8,909 bases of DNA from CAZZEX01 sp964653285. GTDB lineage: Bacteria; Chloroflexota; Anaerolineae; B4-G1. Location of the stretch: NCBI GenBank assembly GCA_964653285.1, contig CAZZEX010000147.1, forward strand, positions 1-8,909, read 5' to 3'. Below, piece by piece: positions 1-6,005 of this stretch. Both the position numbers and the translations under genes were made by a program. A model generated the notes under the pieces. The model was not told where the DNA came from and did not search any database. It saw nothing but the letters and a program-made list of their open reading frames with translations. The stretch's first letter is position 1. Each line of letters opens with the position of its first letter.

Positions 1-530
1 ACCCCGACGTGGTCGTGCTGGCCGGTGCGCTGGCTCCCACGCTGGAGCCGGAGGGGAGCGCGGCCGGCCTGAGCGACCTGGTCTACCTGGAACGGATGTA
101 CCAGGCCAGCGCTGTGCCCTACTTCGACGCGCTCGCCGTCCATGCCTATGGACTGACACTCCCTCCGGAGGAACCCCCTGCTCCCAATACGATCAACTTC
201 CGCCGCGTCGAACTGCTGCGCGAGATCATGGTCACCCACGGCGACGGCAGCAAGCCGGTCTACGTGACCGAGGCGGGCTGGAACGACCACCCGCGTTGGG
301 TCAGCGCCGTCCGTCCCGCGCAGCGCATTGAGTACACTATTGGCGCTTACGAGTGGGCCCGCCAGCACTGGCCCTGGTGCGCGTGCGTCGCGATGTGGGC
401 TTTCCGCTATCCCGCCCCGACCCACAGTTACCAGGACTACTATGCCTTCGTGACGGCGGACTTCGAGCCGAAGGTGATTTACCTCGAGGTACAGAATTAC
501 ACGCGAGGAATTAGAACGACAAGCCAATAG
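1..530 (+). CDS. Glycoside hydrolase, clan GH-A-like TIM barrel (C-terminal part; 5' end outside window)
   Basis: The reading frame is open from the first complete codon at position 3 and ends with TAG at 528-530, so only the last ~175 residues are present. The fragment looks like the second half of a (beta/alpha)8 glycosidase of the GH5/GH39-like clan. It has a strand motif FDALAVHAYG (about 118-147), then KPVYVTEAGW, whose Glu (codon 270-272) is in the position of the catalytic nucleophile on strand 7, then AMWAFRYP, which fits strand 8. Such enzymes hydrolyse beta-linked polysaccharides or glycosides. The acid/base Glu would lie upstream and cannot be checked, nor can any signal peptide. 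The family and substrate are not resolved. The ending, with no binding module after the barrel, suggests a single-domain C terminus. It is followed by 127 bases holding a promoter-like element for the next gene, so it is probably transcribed separately. Confidence 0.72.
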   Translation, partial: PDVVVLAGALAPTLEPEGSAAGLSDLVYLERMYQASAVPYFDALAVHAYGLTLPPEEPPAPNTINFRRVELLREIMVTHGDGSKPVYVTEAGWNDHPRWVSAVRPAQRIEYTIGAYEWARQHWPWCACVAMWAFRYPAPTHSYQDYYAFVTADFEPKVIYLEVQNYTRGIRTTSQ

Positions 531-578
531 CATCTACCTGGAAAGCATTAGGTGCGAGTTAGGAGCGAGGATGACTGG

Positions 579-607
579 TTGCATCCTTACTGCGGACGTG
601 ATACAAT
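579..607 (+). promoter_or_regulatory. Candidate sigma70-type promoter for the histidine phosphatase gene
   Basis: A -35-like TTGCAT (579-584) and a -10-like TACAAT (602-607) are separated by 17 bases. The -10 matches the TATAAT consensus at five of six positions; the -35 matches only in its first three bases. Transcription would begin near 614, about 44 bases before the ATG at 658. It lies in the only sizeable gap between the glycosidase and the phosphatase. This is pattern recognition only. Confidence 0.42.
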
Positions 608-657
608 AATCACGCCGGCATCTCTTGGCGCGTAAGTACAAGGAGAGGAACAAGCAA

Positions 658-1290
658 ATGACACGCATCGTACTTGTCCGCCACGGCCAGACGGCCTGGA
701 ACCGGGAGGTGCGTTTCCGGGGCCGGACCGACGTAGAATTGAACGAGTTTGGGTGGAAGCAGGCGGAGGCGACCGGGCGCTACGTGGCTGCCCGCTGGCC
801 GGTCGTCGCTGTCTACGCCAGCCGGATGCGCCGCGCCATGCAGACCGCCGAGGCCATCGCCGGCGCCCAAGGGCTGACCGCCTACCCGCTGGAGGGGCTG
901 CTGGACATTAACTTCGGCGAGTGGCAGGGGCTCTCGCCCGACGAGGTGGCACAGCGCTACCCCGCGCTCTACCGGGCCTGGCTGGAAGCACCCCAAACCG
1001 TGCACTTCCCCGGCGGGGAGGGACTGGACGACGTGCACAGCCGGGTCGTGGCCGCCCTGGATGAGGTGGTCACCCGCCACGCGGGACAGGCAGTCGCGCT
1101 GGTCTCCCACACCGTCGTCAACCGTGTGCTGCTCTGCGCCGTGCTCGGGTGGGGCAATGATCATTTCTGGCGGCTGCATCAGGATACCTGCGCGGTGAAC
1201 GTCTTCGATGTGTCCGATGTGGAGGGGTATGGCATCTTCACCATCGCCCTGCTTAACGATACCTGCCACCTGCAGTCCCTCTCAGAGTAG
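658..1290 (+). CDS. Histidine phosphatase family protein (phosphoglycerate mutase-like)
   Basis: This 210-residue protein has the full branch-2H phosphatase fold signature. The N-terminal RHG motif is LVRHGQT, with the phospho-accepting His at residue 9 and Arg at 8. A second conserved Arg sits in YASRMRRAMQTAE (Arg59), and the C-terminal catalytic His is in ALVSHT (His151). Length and motif order fit the cofactor-independent, single-domain phosphatases of the PhoE/CobC/GpmB type, which are cytosolic. The substrate cannot be assigned. The start at ATG 658 is preferred over an in-frame TTG at 625 because a strong Shine-Dalgarno (AAGGAGAGG, 640-648) lies inside the longer version and is well spaced from the ATG. 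One oddity is the stretch LLDINFGEWQG, which has Asp83 where many relatives carry the proton-donating Glu. Its stop codon overlaps the ribosome-binding site of the next gene, which suggests co-transcription. Confidence 0.9.
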   Translation: MTRIVLVRHGQTAWNREVRFRGRTDVELNEFGWKQAEATGRYVAARWPVVAVYASRMRRAMQTAEAIAGAQGLTAYPLEGLLDINFGEWQGLSPDEVAQRYPALYRAWLEAPQTVHFPGGEGLDDVHSRVVAALDEVVTRHAGQAVALVSHTVVNRVLLCAVLGWGNDHFWRLHQDTCAVNVFDVSDVEGYGIFTIALLNDTCHLQSLSE

Positions 1291-1301
1291 GAGGACACAC
1301 C

Positions 1302-1865
1302 ATGCCCAACAGGGACCTATTGCGCCAACTCTCCAAAGATGAGTTGATTGACCTGCTGGAGGATGCTGCCAAGAACTGGCTGGCCCACGATGGCCTGTGG
1401 TTCCTGGCGGCCGAAGAGAAGTTCAGTGTGGAAACAGCCATCGAACTGGACAGGCATGCCTGGGAGCGGTTCACTGTTATCGAGGCCAGGCGCATTATGC
1501 GCCGCCTGGGGCTCGAGCCCGGCGGCGGCATCCCCGCGCTGAAGAAGGCCCTGCAGTACCGCCTTTATGCCCATCTTAACGTGCAAGAAACGCTCGACGT
1601 TGACGAGCGCACGATTGTCTTTCGTATGAACAAGTGCCGCGTGCAGGTTGCGCGCCAGCGCAAGGGGCTGCCGGATTTCCCTTGTAAACCGGTGGGCTTG
1701 GTGGAATACGGTAACTTCGCCCGCACGGTTGATCCCCGCTTCTGCACCCGCTGCATCGCCTGCCCGCCCGACCCTCACCCCGCGGAATACTGGTGTGCCT
1801 GGGAGTTCACGCTCCTTACAGAGGAGAGAGACGCCGACGACGCGGAAGCGGAGTGCTACAACTGA
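1302..1865 (+). CDS. DUF6125-like cysteine-rich protein of unknown function
   Basis: This protein has 187 residues. I recognise the N-terminal pattern (LSKDELIDLLEDAAKNWLAHDGLWF, then ELDRHAWERFTVIEARRIM and a GGG-ALKKALQYRLYA stretch) as that of the DUF6125 family of bacterial and archaeal cytosolic proteins with no settled function. The first ~90 residues are predicted to be helical. The second half carries seven cysteines, at 112, 128, 148, 151, 154, 165 and 185. They include a CxxCxxC cluster followed by PPDPHP and a WCAWEF motif, an arrangement that could bind a metal or an iron-sulfur cluster. The ATG at 1302 has a good Shine-Dalgarno (TAGGAGGA, 1288-1295) that overlaps the upstream stop codon. 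There are no membrane segments and no signal peptide. The family name comes from memory of the sequence pattern, and a ligand-binding role is inference. Confidence 0.8.
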   Translation: MPNRDLLRQLSKDELIDLLEDAAKNWLAHDGLWFLAAEEKFSVETAIELDRHAWERFTVIEARRIMRRLGLEPGGGIPALKKALQYRLYAHLNVQETLDVDERTIVFRMNKCRVQVARQRKGLPDFPCKPVGLVEYGNFARTVDPRFCTRCIACPPDPHPAEYWCAWEFTLLTEERDADDAEAECYN

Positions 1866-1924
1866 AGGCCATCGGAAGGACAGACTGCCTCATGGAGATC
1901 TGGAGGGAGGAGCAGACGTAAGCG

Positions 1925-2920
1925 GTGGATGCCCGGCGGCGCTTCCTGGAGACGATGCGCTACGGCACGCCTGACCACGTGCCCTACGTGGATCAGACCA
2001 TCCGCCAGGATACGCTGGAGCGCTGGTACCGGGAAGGATTCCCCCATGGCCGGACGGTGGCCGAGGTGTTCAATCTCGACCGCTGGGAGGTCTTCGGCGT
2101 GCGGGAGGAGGTCCCGCTTGACCTCTACCCGCGCCCGGACTTCACCGGCCGCCTCCGCACGCGGGCCGACGTCGAACGCTGGAAGCGGGCGCACGACCCC
2201 ACGCGACCGCGCCGCTACCCGCGCGACTGGCCCTGCCATATCCGCCGCTGGGCGGAGCACGACCACCCCCTGGGTATCCGGGTCTGCCGGGGTTTCTTCC
2301 TCTCGACGATGGTGGGGGATTGGGAGAGCCTGACCGACGTGCTGTACATGGTTTACGACACGCCGGATATGCTGGCCGAGATGACCGGTTTCCTGACCGA
2401 CTTCCTGGTCGAGGTGCTCACCCCCGCGCTGGAGGCAGTGCAGTTCGACTACGCTCTCTTCGACGAGCCCATCGCCTCCAACACTGCGCCGGTCGTCGGT
2501 TCCGACGTTTTCCGCCGCTTCATGCAGCCGCTCTACCGGCGGTTGTGTGACCTGCTGGACGCCCACGGTGTGGAAGTGCACATCTTCGACAGCCATGGCC
2601 ACGTGCAGGAGTTGATCCCGGTCGTGCTGGAGGCGGGGATCAACGCGCTGTGGGTCGGCAATACCGGGCTGGCGGGCCTGGACTACGTGGCTTTGCGGCA
2701 GGAGTACGGGCGCGACCTGCGGCTCGTCGGCGGGATTGACGTGCGGGTTCTGGAGGCCGACCGGGCGGCGGTCGAGGCGGAGGTGATGCGGGTCGTGCCG
2801 CCGCTCCTGGAGCAGGGCGGCTACGTGCCGATGGTGGATGGGCGCGTGCGCAGGTATGTGCCCTACGAGAACTACCGGGCATACCGGGAGTTGATCCGGG
2901 AGTTGGCGGAGCGGGGGTAG
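1925..2920 (+). CDS. Uroporphyrinogen decarboxylase (URO-D) superfamily protein, probably a methyltransferase-like member
   Basis: This protein has 331 residues. The N terminus (RRRFLETMRYGTPDHVPY) and C terminus (GGYVPMVDGRV, then ENYRAYRELIREL) are typical of the URO-D/MtaA-like superfamily common in anaerobic and Chloroflexota genomes. Relatives decarboxylate uroporphyrinogen or move methyl groups between cobamides and thiols. Motifs in order are FDEP (179-182), HIFDSHGHVQELIP (219-232), GGID (269-272) and DG (305-306). In the subfamily I compare it with, these read roughly D-S/T-D-G-D/N, GGIDK and DH, so several polar active-site positions differ here. The H-x-C zinc motif of MtaA/MtbA is not seen: it reads H-I-F. 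A true HemE role is therefore unlikely. The start is GTG 1925, after a GGAGGGAGGAG purine stretch at 1902-1912; an in-frame TAA at 1919-1921 rules out anything further upstream. A 59-base gap follows the DUF6125 gene, so the two may share a transcript. Confidence 0.82.
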   Translation: MDARRRFLETMRYGTPDHVPYVDQTIRQDTLERWYREGFPHGRTVAEVFNLDRWEVFGVREEVPLDLYPRPDFTGRLRTRADVERWKRAHDPTRPRRYPRDWPCHIRRWAEHDHPLGIRVCRGFFLSTMVGDWESLTDVLYMVYDTPDMLAEMTGFLTDFLVEVLTPALEAVQFDYALFDEPIASNTAPVVGSDVFRRFMQPLYRRLCDLLDAHGVEVHIFDSHGHVQELIPVVLEAGINALWVGNTGLAGLDYVALRQEYGRDLRLVGGIDVRVLEADRAAVEAEVMRVVPPLLEQGGYVPMVDGRVRRYVPYENYRAYRELIRELAERG

Positions 2921-3081
2921 CACGATTGTTTCCCCAGCATGGCTATGCCACAATAGGGACAGCGAGGCGAGTAGCGGCGCTATGGCTGGAGGAGGGCGCT
3001 TACGTGCTGATAGCGGCTGACCAGGCGCGGCAGTGTGTGCGGAGAGAGCGGATCTGAATCATGCTGAAGATGGAGATCATC

Positions 3082-3434
3082 ATGGGAAACGCAAGCAAGA
3101 AACAAACTGTTATGGGGGCGGCTTTGCCCAACGTCCCGTGGGAAGAAAGACCAGAAGGTTGCAGCGACGTGGTATGGCGTTCAAGCCGCAATCCCATCAT
3201 CCTACGCGATTTAGTCCCCTTGAATGGATCTCCGATGATCCCGAAATTGGACAATGGGTATATGGGTACGACCCGCGCGTGTACTGGATTGAGGACAGAT
3301 ATATCATCACGTGGTGCAACGGCTACCACGGGCCGACCATTGGCTTTGGGTATACCTGTGACTTCGAGAGATTCTATCAGTTGGAAAACGCTTTTCTGCC
3401 CTATAACCGGAATGGCGTCTTGTTTCCAACCTAA
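3082..3434 (+). pseudogene. GH130 family (beta-mannoside phosphorylase/glycosidase) remnant with internal deletion, frame change and 3' truncation
   Basis: Two pieces of the same family are read in different frames. Frame 1 from ATG 3082 (preceded by GGAG at 3072-3075) gives the N-terminal GH130 pattern MGAALPNVPWEERP, then CSDVVWRSSRNPII and RDLVPLNGS, up to about 3231. Frame 3 from about 3222-3231 then gives DDPEIGQWVYGYDPRV, IEDRYIITWCNGYHGPTIG and ENAFLPYNRNGVLFP, ending at TAA 3432-3434. In intact relatives these blocks are separated by several tens of residues and the protein continues well beyond NGVLFP, so an internal segment and the whole C-terminal half are missing. Intact enzymes phosphorolyse or hydrolyse beta-mannosides using a five-bladed propeller. 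This copy cannot encode that fold. Hand-counted GC is 28/60 in 3061-3120 and 30/60 in 3181-3240, against 47/60 in 2161-2220, consistent with a foreign origin or relaxed selection. Confidence 0.85.
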
Positions 3435-3445
3435 TACGCTCCCCC

Positions 3446-3503
3446 GTCAAGTCACAGTTGACAGCCTTCCGTTTCTGGCTATACTACGGCCAAGTGTTGA
3501 CAG
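3446..3503 (+). promoter_or_regulatory. Possible operator: dyad GTCAA-N7-TTGAC plus repeated GTTGACAG
   Basis: Five-base inverted arms (3446-3450 and 3458-3462) flank seven bases over the -35 region. The direct repeat GTTGACAG sits at 3457-3464 and 3496-3503, bracketing the predicted core promoter. A site of this kind beside a GntR-type gene suggests autoregulation. The arms are short and chance occurrence is possible, and the second copy could instead be a second -35 hexamer with no clear -10 after it. Confidence 0.3.
3458..3485 (+). promoter_or_regulatory. Strong candidate sigma70-type promoter for the GntR-like/larA/ECF operon
   Basis: A perfect TTGACA (3458-3463) is followed after 16 bases by TATACT (3480-3485), which matches TATAAT at five of six positions. 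The predicted transcription start is near 3492, about 50 bases upstream of the GTG start of the GntR-like gene. The -35 hexamer is also half of a dyad, GTCAA-N7-TTGAC (3446-3462). The octamer GTTGACAG occurs here (3457-3464) and again near the predicted start (3496-3503). It is the best promoter match I found in the window. Confidence 0.62.
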
Positions 3504-3542
3504 TTGGCGCTCTTGAACCCCCGTCTGTGGGAGACCGGAGTG

Positions 3543-3815
3543 GTGAAAGTCCTGCAACTGAAGCGCGAAAGCCCTCGCGGCGCCGTCGTCCGATTGATTG
3601 AGGAAGCATTGCCGAACGGCGAGTCGCAGCCGGGTGATCGCATCGTTGAGGCTGAGTTGGCTCAGCAGGCGGGGGTCGGCCGCGGCCCGATGTGCAAAGC
3701 GATCCGCTACACTGAGGCAGGAGGCGCTACCGCCGTTGGTCAGGTCATTGAGGCCGACATCCTGACCGCCAGTACCGAGGTGATCGAACAGGTTCGGGAC
3801 TGGTCAAAGGAGTAA
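3543..3815 (+). CDS. Short GntR-type winged-helix protein, degenerate or truncated
   Basis: From GTG 3543 this is a 90-residue product; GTG 3540 is equally possible, and a GGGAG lies at 3529-3533. Residues ~5-57 follow the GntR DNA-binding domain: LKRESPRGAVVRLIEEAL, PGDRIVEAELAQQAGV, GRGPMCKAIRYTEAGG. Family members normally read GVSRTPVREALRxLExEG at the recognition helix. Here Ser, Thr, Val-Arg-Glu and Leu are replaced, which suggests weakened DNA binding. A full GntR regulator has a further 120-170 residue effector domain. Here only ~32 residues follow (GQVIEADILTAS, EVIEQVRDWSKE), and I do not recognise them as FCD or UTRA. The 3' end may be the tail of another lost gene fused by deletion. 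The last codons contain the AAGGAG ribosome-binding site of larA, and the stop is one base before its ATG, so translation is coupled. It could be a decayed gene or a small surviving regulator. Confidence 0.6.
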   Translation: MKVLQLKRESPRGAVVRLIEEALPNGESQPGDRIVEAELAQQAGVGRGPMCKAIRYTEAGGATAVGQVIEADILTASTEVIEQVRDWSKE

Positions 3816-3816
3816 G

Positions 3817-5100
3817 ATGGAACGAGAAATCCAACTGCCATACGGCGCTGAAACGCTCAAGTTTCGTGTGCCCGAGGCCAACCTGGCAGGTGTCTACGCT
3901 CCGCAATCCGTAGCCGCGTGCGCCGATCCGGCCGCGGAGATCGTGCGCGCCCTGACCCATCCGCTCGACACGCCACCTCTCTCTGAGATCGTGCGACCCA
4001 ACGAGAAGGTGGTCATCTTGGTGGATGATCACACGCGAGCCACGCCGGCCGCGCAAATCCTGCCCCCGCTGCTGGACGAACTGCGGGCTGGCGGGGTGCA
4101 AGATGAGGACGTGACGATCCTGATCACCCATGGCACGCATCGCAAGAGCCGCGCTGAGGAGGTGCGGCGCAAGGTCGGAGAGGACGTCTATGCAAACCGC
4201 GGACGCTTCCGCATTGTGCAGCACCAGTGCACCGACGAGCAGAATCAGGTCTACCTGGGGCTGACCAGCCGGGGTACCCCGGTGTGGGTCAACCGGCTGG
4301 TTGTCGAGGCAGACCATTGCATCGGCATCGGCCACGTCGGCCCCAGCCCGTATGCCGGATACTCCGGTGACGGCAAGTTGATCATCCCAGGCGTGGCCTC
4401 GCTGGATACCATTAACGCCAATCACAGTTTCATCGCCCTGGGGTTCCGCCGGCCGGGGCGCGTGGACGTGCCCTGCCGGCTGGACATTGAGGAAGCGGCG
4501 GCTCTGGTGCGGCTGGACTTAGTCGTTGACGTGGTGCTCAGCCAGGACGAGCGGATCGCGCGGGCGTTTGCTGGCACATCGAGCAGAGTGTTCCAAGAGG
4601 GGCTCGCGCTGGCGCGGAGGGTCTACGAGGTGACGTGCCCGGGTGAGATGGACGTTGCGATCACCTCCGGCTATCCCTATGACATCAATCTTTACCAGGC
4701 GGTGCGTGCCGTCGAGTATGCGGACGCGGTCGTGCGCGAGGGGGGCAGCATCTTGCTGGTCGCTGCCTGCCCCGACGGTGTCGGAGGCGAAGAGTTTTAC
4801 CGCCTGATGGCCGACCGAACGAAGAGGCCTGACGATTTTCTGCGCGACGTCGTGCGTCGCAACGGCAAGGTAACGTTTAGCGTGCTGGGATACTGCCTGG
4901 CGCGGATCAAGGCTGAGAAAAGACTGCACATCGTGACGGAAGGCATCCTGGACGCGGAACTGGAGGCGATGGGCTTTCACCATCCGGCCTCTATTCAGGC
5001 TGGGGTGGACGCGCTATTAAAGGAGTGTGGCCCACAGGCACGTGTGGCTGTCTTCCCAATGGGCTCATCCACGATTCCGTCCATTGCGGCGGAATCGTGA
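3817..5100 (+). CDS. larA: LarA family nickel-dependent racemase/epimerase (lactate racemase homologue)
   Basis: This 427-residue protein has the usual length of LarA, the lactate racemase that uses the nickel-pincer nucleotide cofactor (a DUF2088-type N-terminal domain plus a C-terminal domain). Compared from memory with Lactiplantibacillus plantarum LarA, the following are conserved: DDHTR (Asp71, Arg74; LarA D72/R75), GTHR (His108; H108), the cofactor-linking Lys in SGDGKLIIPG (Lys187; K184), NH (His203; H200) and YQAV (Gln294; Q295). Two differences stand out: catalytic H174 aligns with Ser177 in GPSPYAGYSG, and K298 aligns with Arg297. A 2-hydroxyacid racemase or epimerase with another substrate is therefore more likely than a lactate racemase. 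The start at ATG 3817 has AAGGAG at 3806-3811. The cofactor synthesis genes larB, larC and larE are not in the window. It is probably cytosolic and is followed after 73 bases by ECF transporter genes. Confidence 0.88.
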   Translation: MEREIQLPYGAETLKFRVPEANLAGVYAPQSVAACADPAAEIVRALTHPLDTPPLSEIVRPNEKVVILVDDHTRATPAAQILPPLLDELRAGGVQDEDVTILITHGTHRKSRAEEVRRKVGEDVYANRGRFRIVQHQCTDEQNQVYLGLTSRGTPVWVNRLVVEADHCIGIGHVGPSPYAGYSGDGKLIIPGVASLDTINANHSFIALGFRRPGRVDVPCRLDIEEAAALVRLDLVVDVVLSQDERIARAFAGTSSRVFQEGLALARRVYEVTCPGEMDVAITSGYPYDINLYQAVRAVEYADAVVREGGSILLVAACPDGVGGEEFYRLMADRTKRPDDFLRDVVRRNGKVTFSVLGYCLARIKAEKRLHIVTEGILDAELEAMGFHHPASIQAGVDALLKECGPQARVAVFPMGSSTIPSIAAES

Positions 5101-5173
5101 GGAGCGCGGGGCTCTGGGAAGGAGGGCTCTCGCGTATCAGGAAGTTCGATAGACTTAAGGAGGGATAATCACT

Positions 5174-5968
5174 ATGGAAGAAAAAACGACCGAGAAAGTC
5201 AGTGGTGGAGCAAAGGGCCGGATCGGAGGGGCCTCAATCGCCTGGGTGACACTGTACGGCGCGTTGTGTGGTGTGCTGGGGCTCGTCCCCATCTTCCCCT
5301 ACGTCGGCGGTGGCGGATACGTTCCGCTGACCACCCCATTCTGTGCCATCGCCCCATTTCTGCTGGGGTCGTGGGGCGGCGTCGTCGCTGCGATCGTCGG
5401 TGGGATCATCGGGATGTTCATCGCGCCTGCCGCCTACCCGCTGCAACTGGTGGACGTCATGCTCAACGCGGCGCTTCCGGCCGCCTTCGTGGCTCTAATG
5501 CTCAAGGACGATCGGTTGTGGAAGGTCACCGTGCCTTTGTTCATCATCATCGGTATCGCAGGCTGGCTGGTGCCCTTCTACGTTCCAGGCGCGGCGGCCG
5601 GATTCGGTAAGGTACCCGAGCCGCTCTACTTCATCATGGCTGGCCTCTACTGGATCCCCTCGACGATCATCGCGGTCACACCCCTGGGTACCCGGTTGAT
5701 ACCCAAGTGGGTGCGCTCGAAGAAACGTGGCGAACGGTACGGCGGCATCTTCCTGGCAATCCTGGCGGCGATGTTCGTGTGGTGGCTGCCCTGGACCCGC
5801 CCCTACTGGTACCTCTTCAACTTCTCCGCCGAACTGGGTGTCGCCACCCACATCGCCTACTCCTGGTGGGTGCCGGCGCTGTCCGCCATCACTGCTGTCA
5901 TCACCATCCCCATCATCGAGGCGCTGGAGCGCAGCGGATTGCCGAAGATCGAGGGCGCGATCTGGTGA
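5174..5968 (+). CDS. Polytopic membrane protein, probable ECF transporter S (substrate-binding) component
   Basis: This 264-residue protein is very hydrophobic, with about seven predicted membrane segments near residues 20-41, 56-84, 92-110, 118-137, 150-171, 188-206 and 229-250, and a short charged N-terminal tail (MEEKTTEKVSGGAKGR). The segment rich in glycine and small residues, LLGSWGGVVAAIVGGIIGMF, fits the packed membrane helices of S components. The position just before an ECF-type ATPase and T component supports the role, since the S protein gives substrate specificity. The N terminus is not the Met-His-Ile type of CbiM/NikM, so cobalt or nickel transport is not supported. The aromatic-rich stretch WWLPWTRPYWYLFNF (203-217) may line an outward loop or the binding site. 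ATG 5174 has an excellent Shine-Dalgarno (AAGGAGGG, 5157-5164). I cannot name the substrate or match it to a characterised S family. Confidence 0.72.
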   Translation: MEEKTTEKVSGGAKGRIGGASIAWVTLYGALCGVLGLVPIFPYVGGGGYVPLTTPFCAIAPFLLGSWGGVVAAIVGGIIGMFIAPAAYPLQLVDVMLNAALPAAFVALMLKDDRLWKVTVPLFIIIGIAGWLVPFYVPGAAAGFGKVPEPLYFIMAGLYWIPSTIIAVTPLGTRLIPKWVRSKKRGERYGGIFLAILAAMFVWWLPWTRPYWYLFNFSAELGVATHIAYSWWVPALSAITAVITIPIIEALERSGLPKIEGAIW

Positions 5969-6005
5969 ACTAAGACCCTCCTTCCTACGAGCCCCGATCA
6001 TTCCA

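Noticed and set aside
610..1269. 219-codon minus-strand open frame
   Set aside because: It lies fully opposite the histidine phosphatase gene, which has all its motifs and a good ribosome-binding site.
1892..1921. Nine-codon open frame (ATG GAG ATC ... TAA) just before the URO-D family gene, in the same frame
   Set aside because: It has no good ribosome-binding site of its own and is mostly the purine-rich Shine-Dalgarno region. There is too little evidence for a leader peptide.
1856..2953. 365-codon open frame on the minus strand
   Set aside because: It is the antisense of the URO-D family gene. Its translation is rich in His, Arg and Pro with no recognisable domain, as expected for a shadow in high-GC DNA.
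2925..2954. Dyad ATTGT ... GCAT-GGCT-ATGC ... ACAAT after the URO-D family gene
   Set aside because: The arms are short, with an uneven internal loop (7 against 1 base) and no T run. A weak promoter reading of the same bases (TTGTTT, N17, CACAAT) is also too poor to list.
3004..3057. 17-codon open frame from GTG 3004 with GGAGGAGG at 2988-2995
   Set aside because: The ribosome-binding site is good, but the peptide (MLIAADQARQCVRRERI) is unrecognised and very short. It may be the first codons of a lost gene.
3033..3221. Upstream part of the 3033-3434 open frame as a real N terminus
   Set aside because: Residues before about 3222 in this frame (MCAERADLNHAEDGDHHG...) resemble no GH130 sequence, while frame 1 over the same bases does. 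This is out-of-frame reading of the damaged gene.
5101..5173. Riboswitch upstream of the ECF S component (vitamin or metal type)
   Set aside because: Only 73 bases are available and no THI-box, cobalamin or other conserved riboswitch core is visible.
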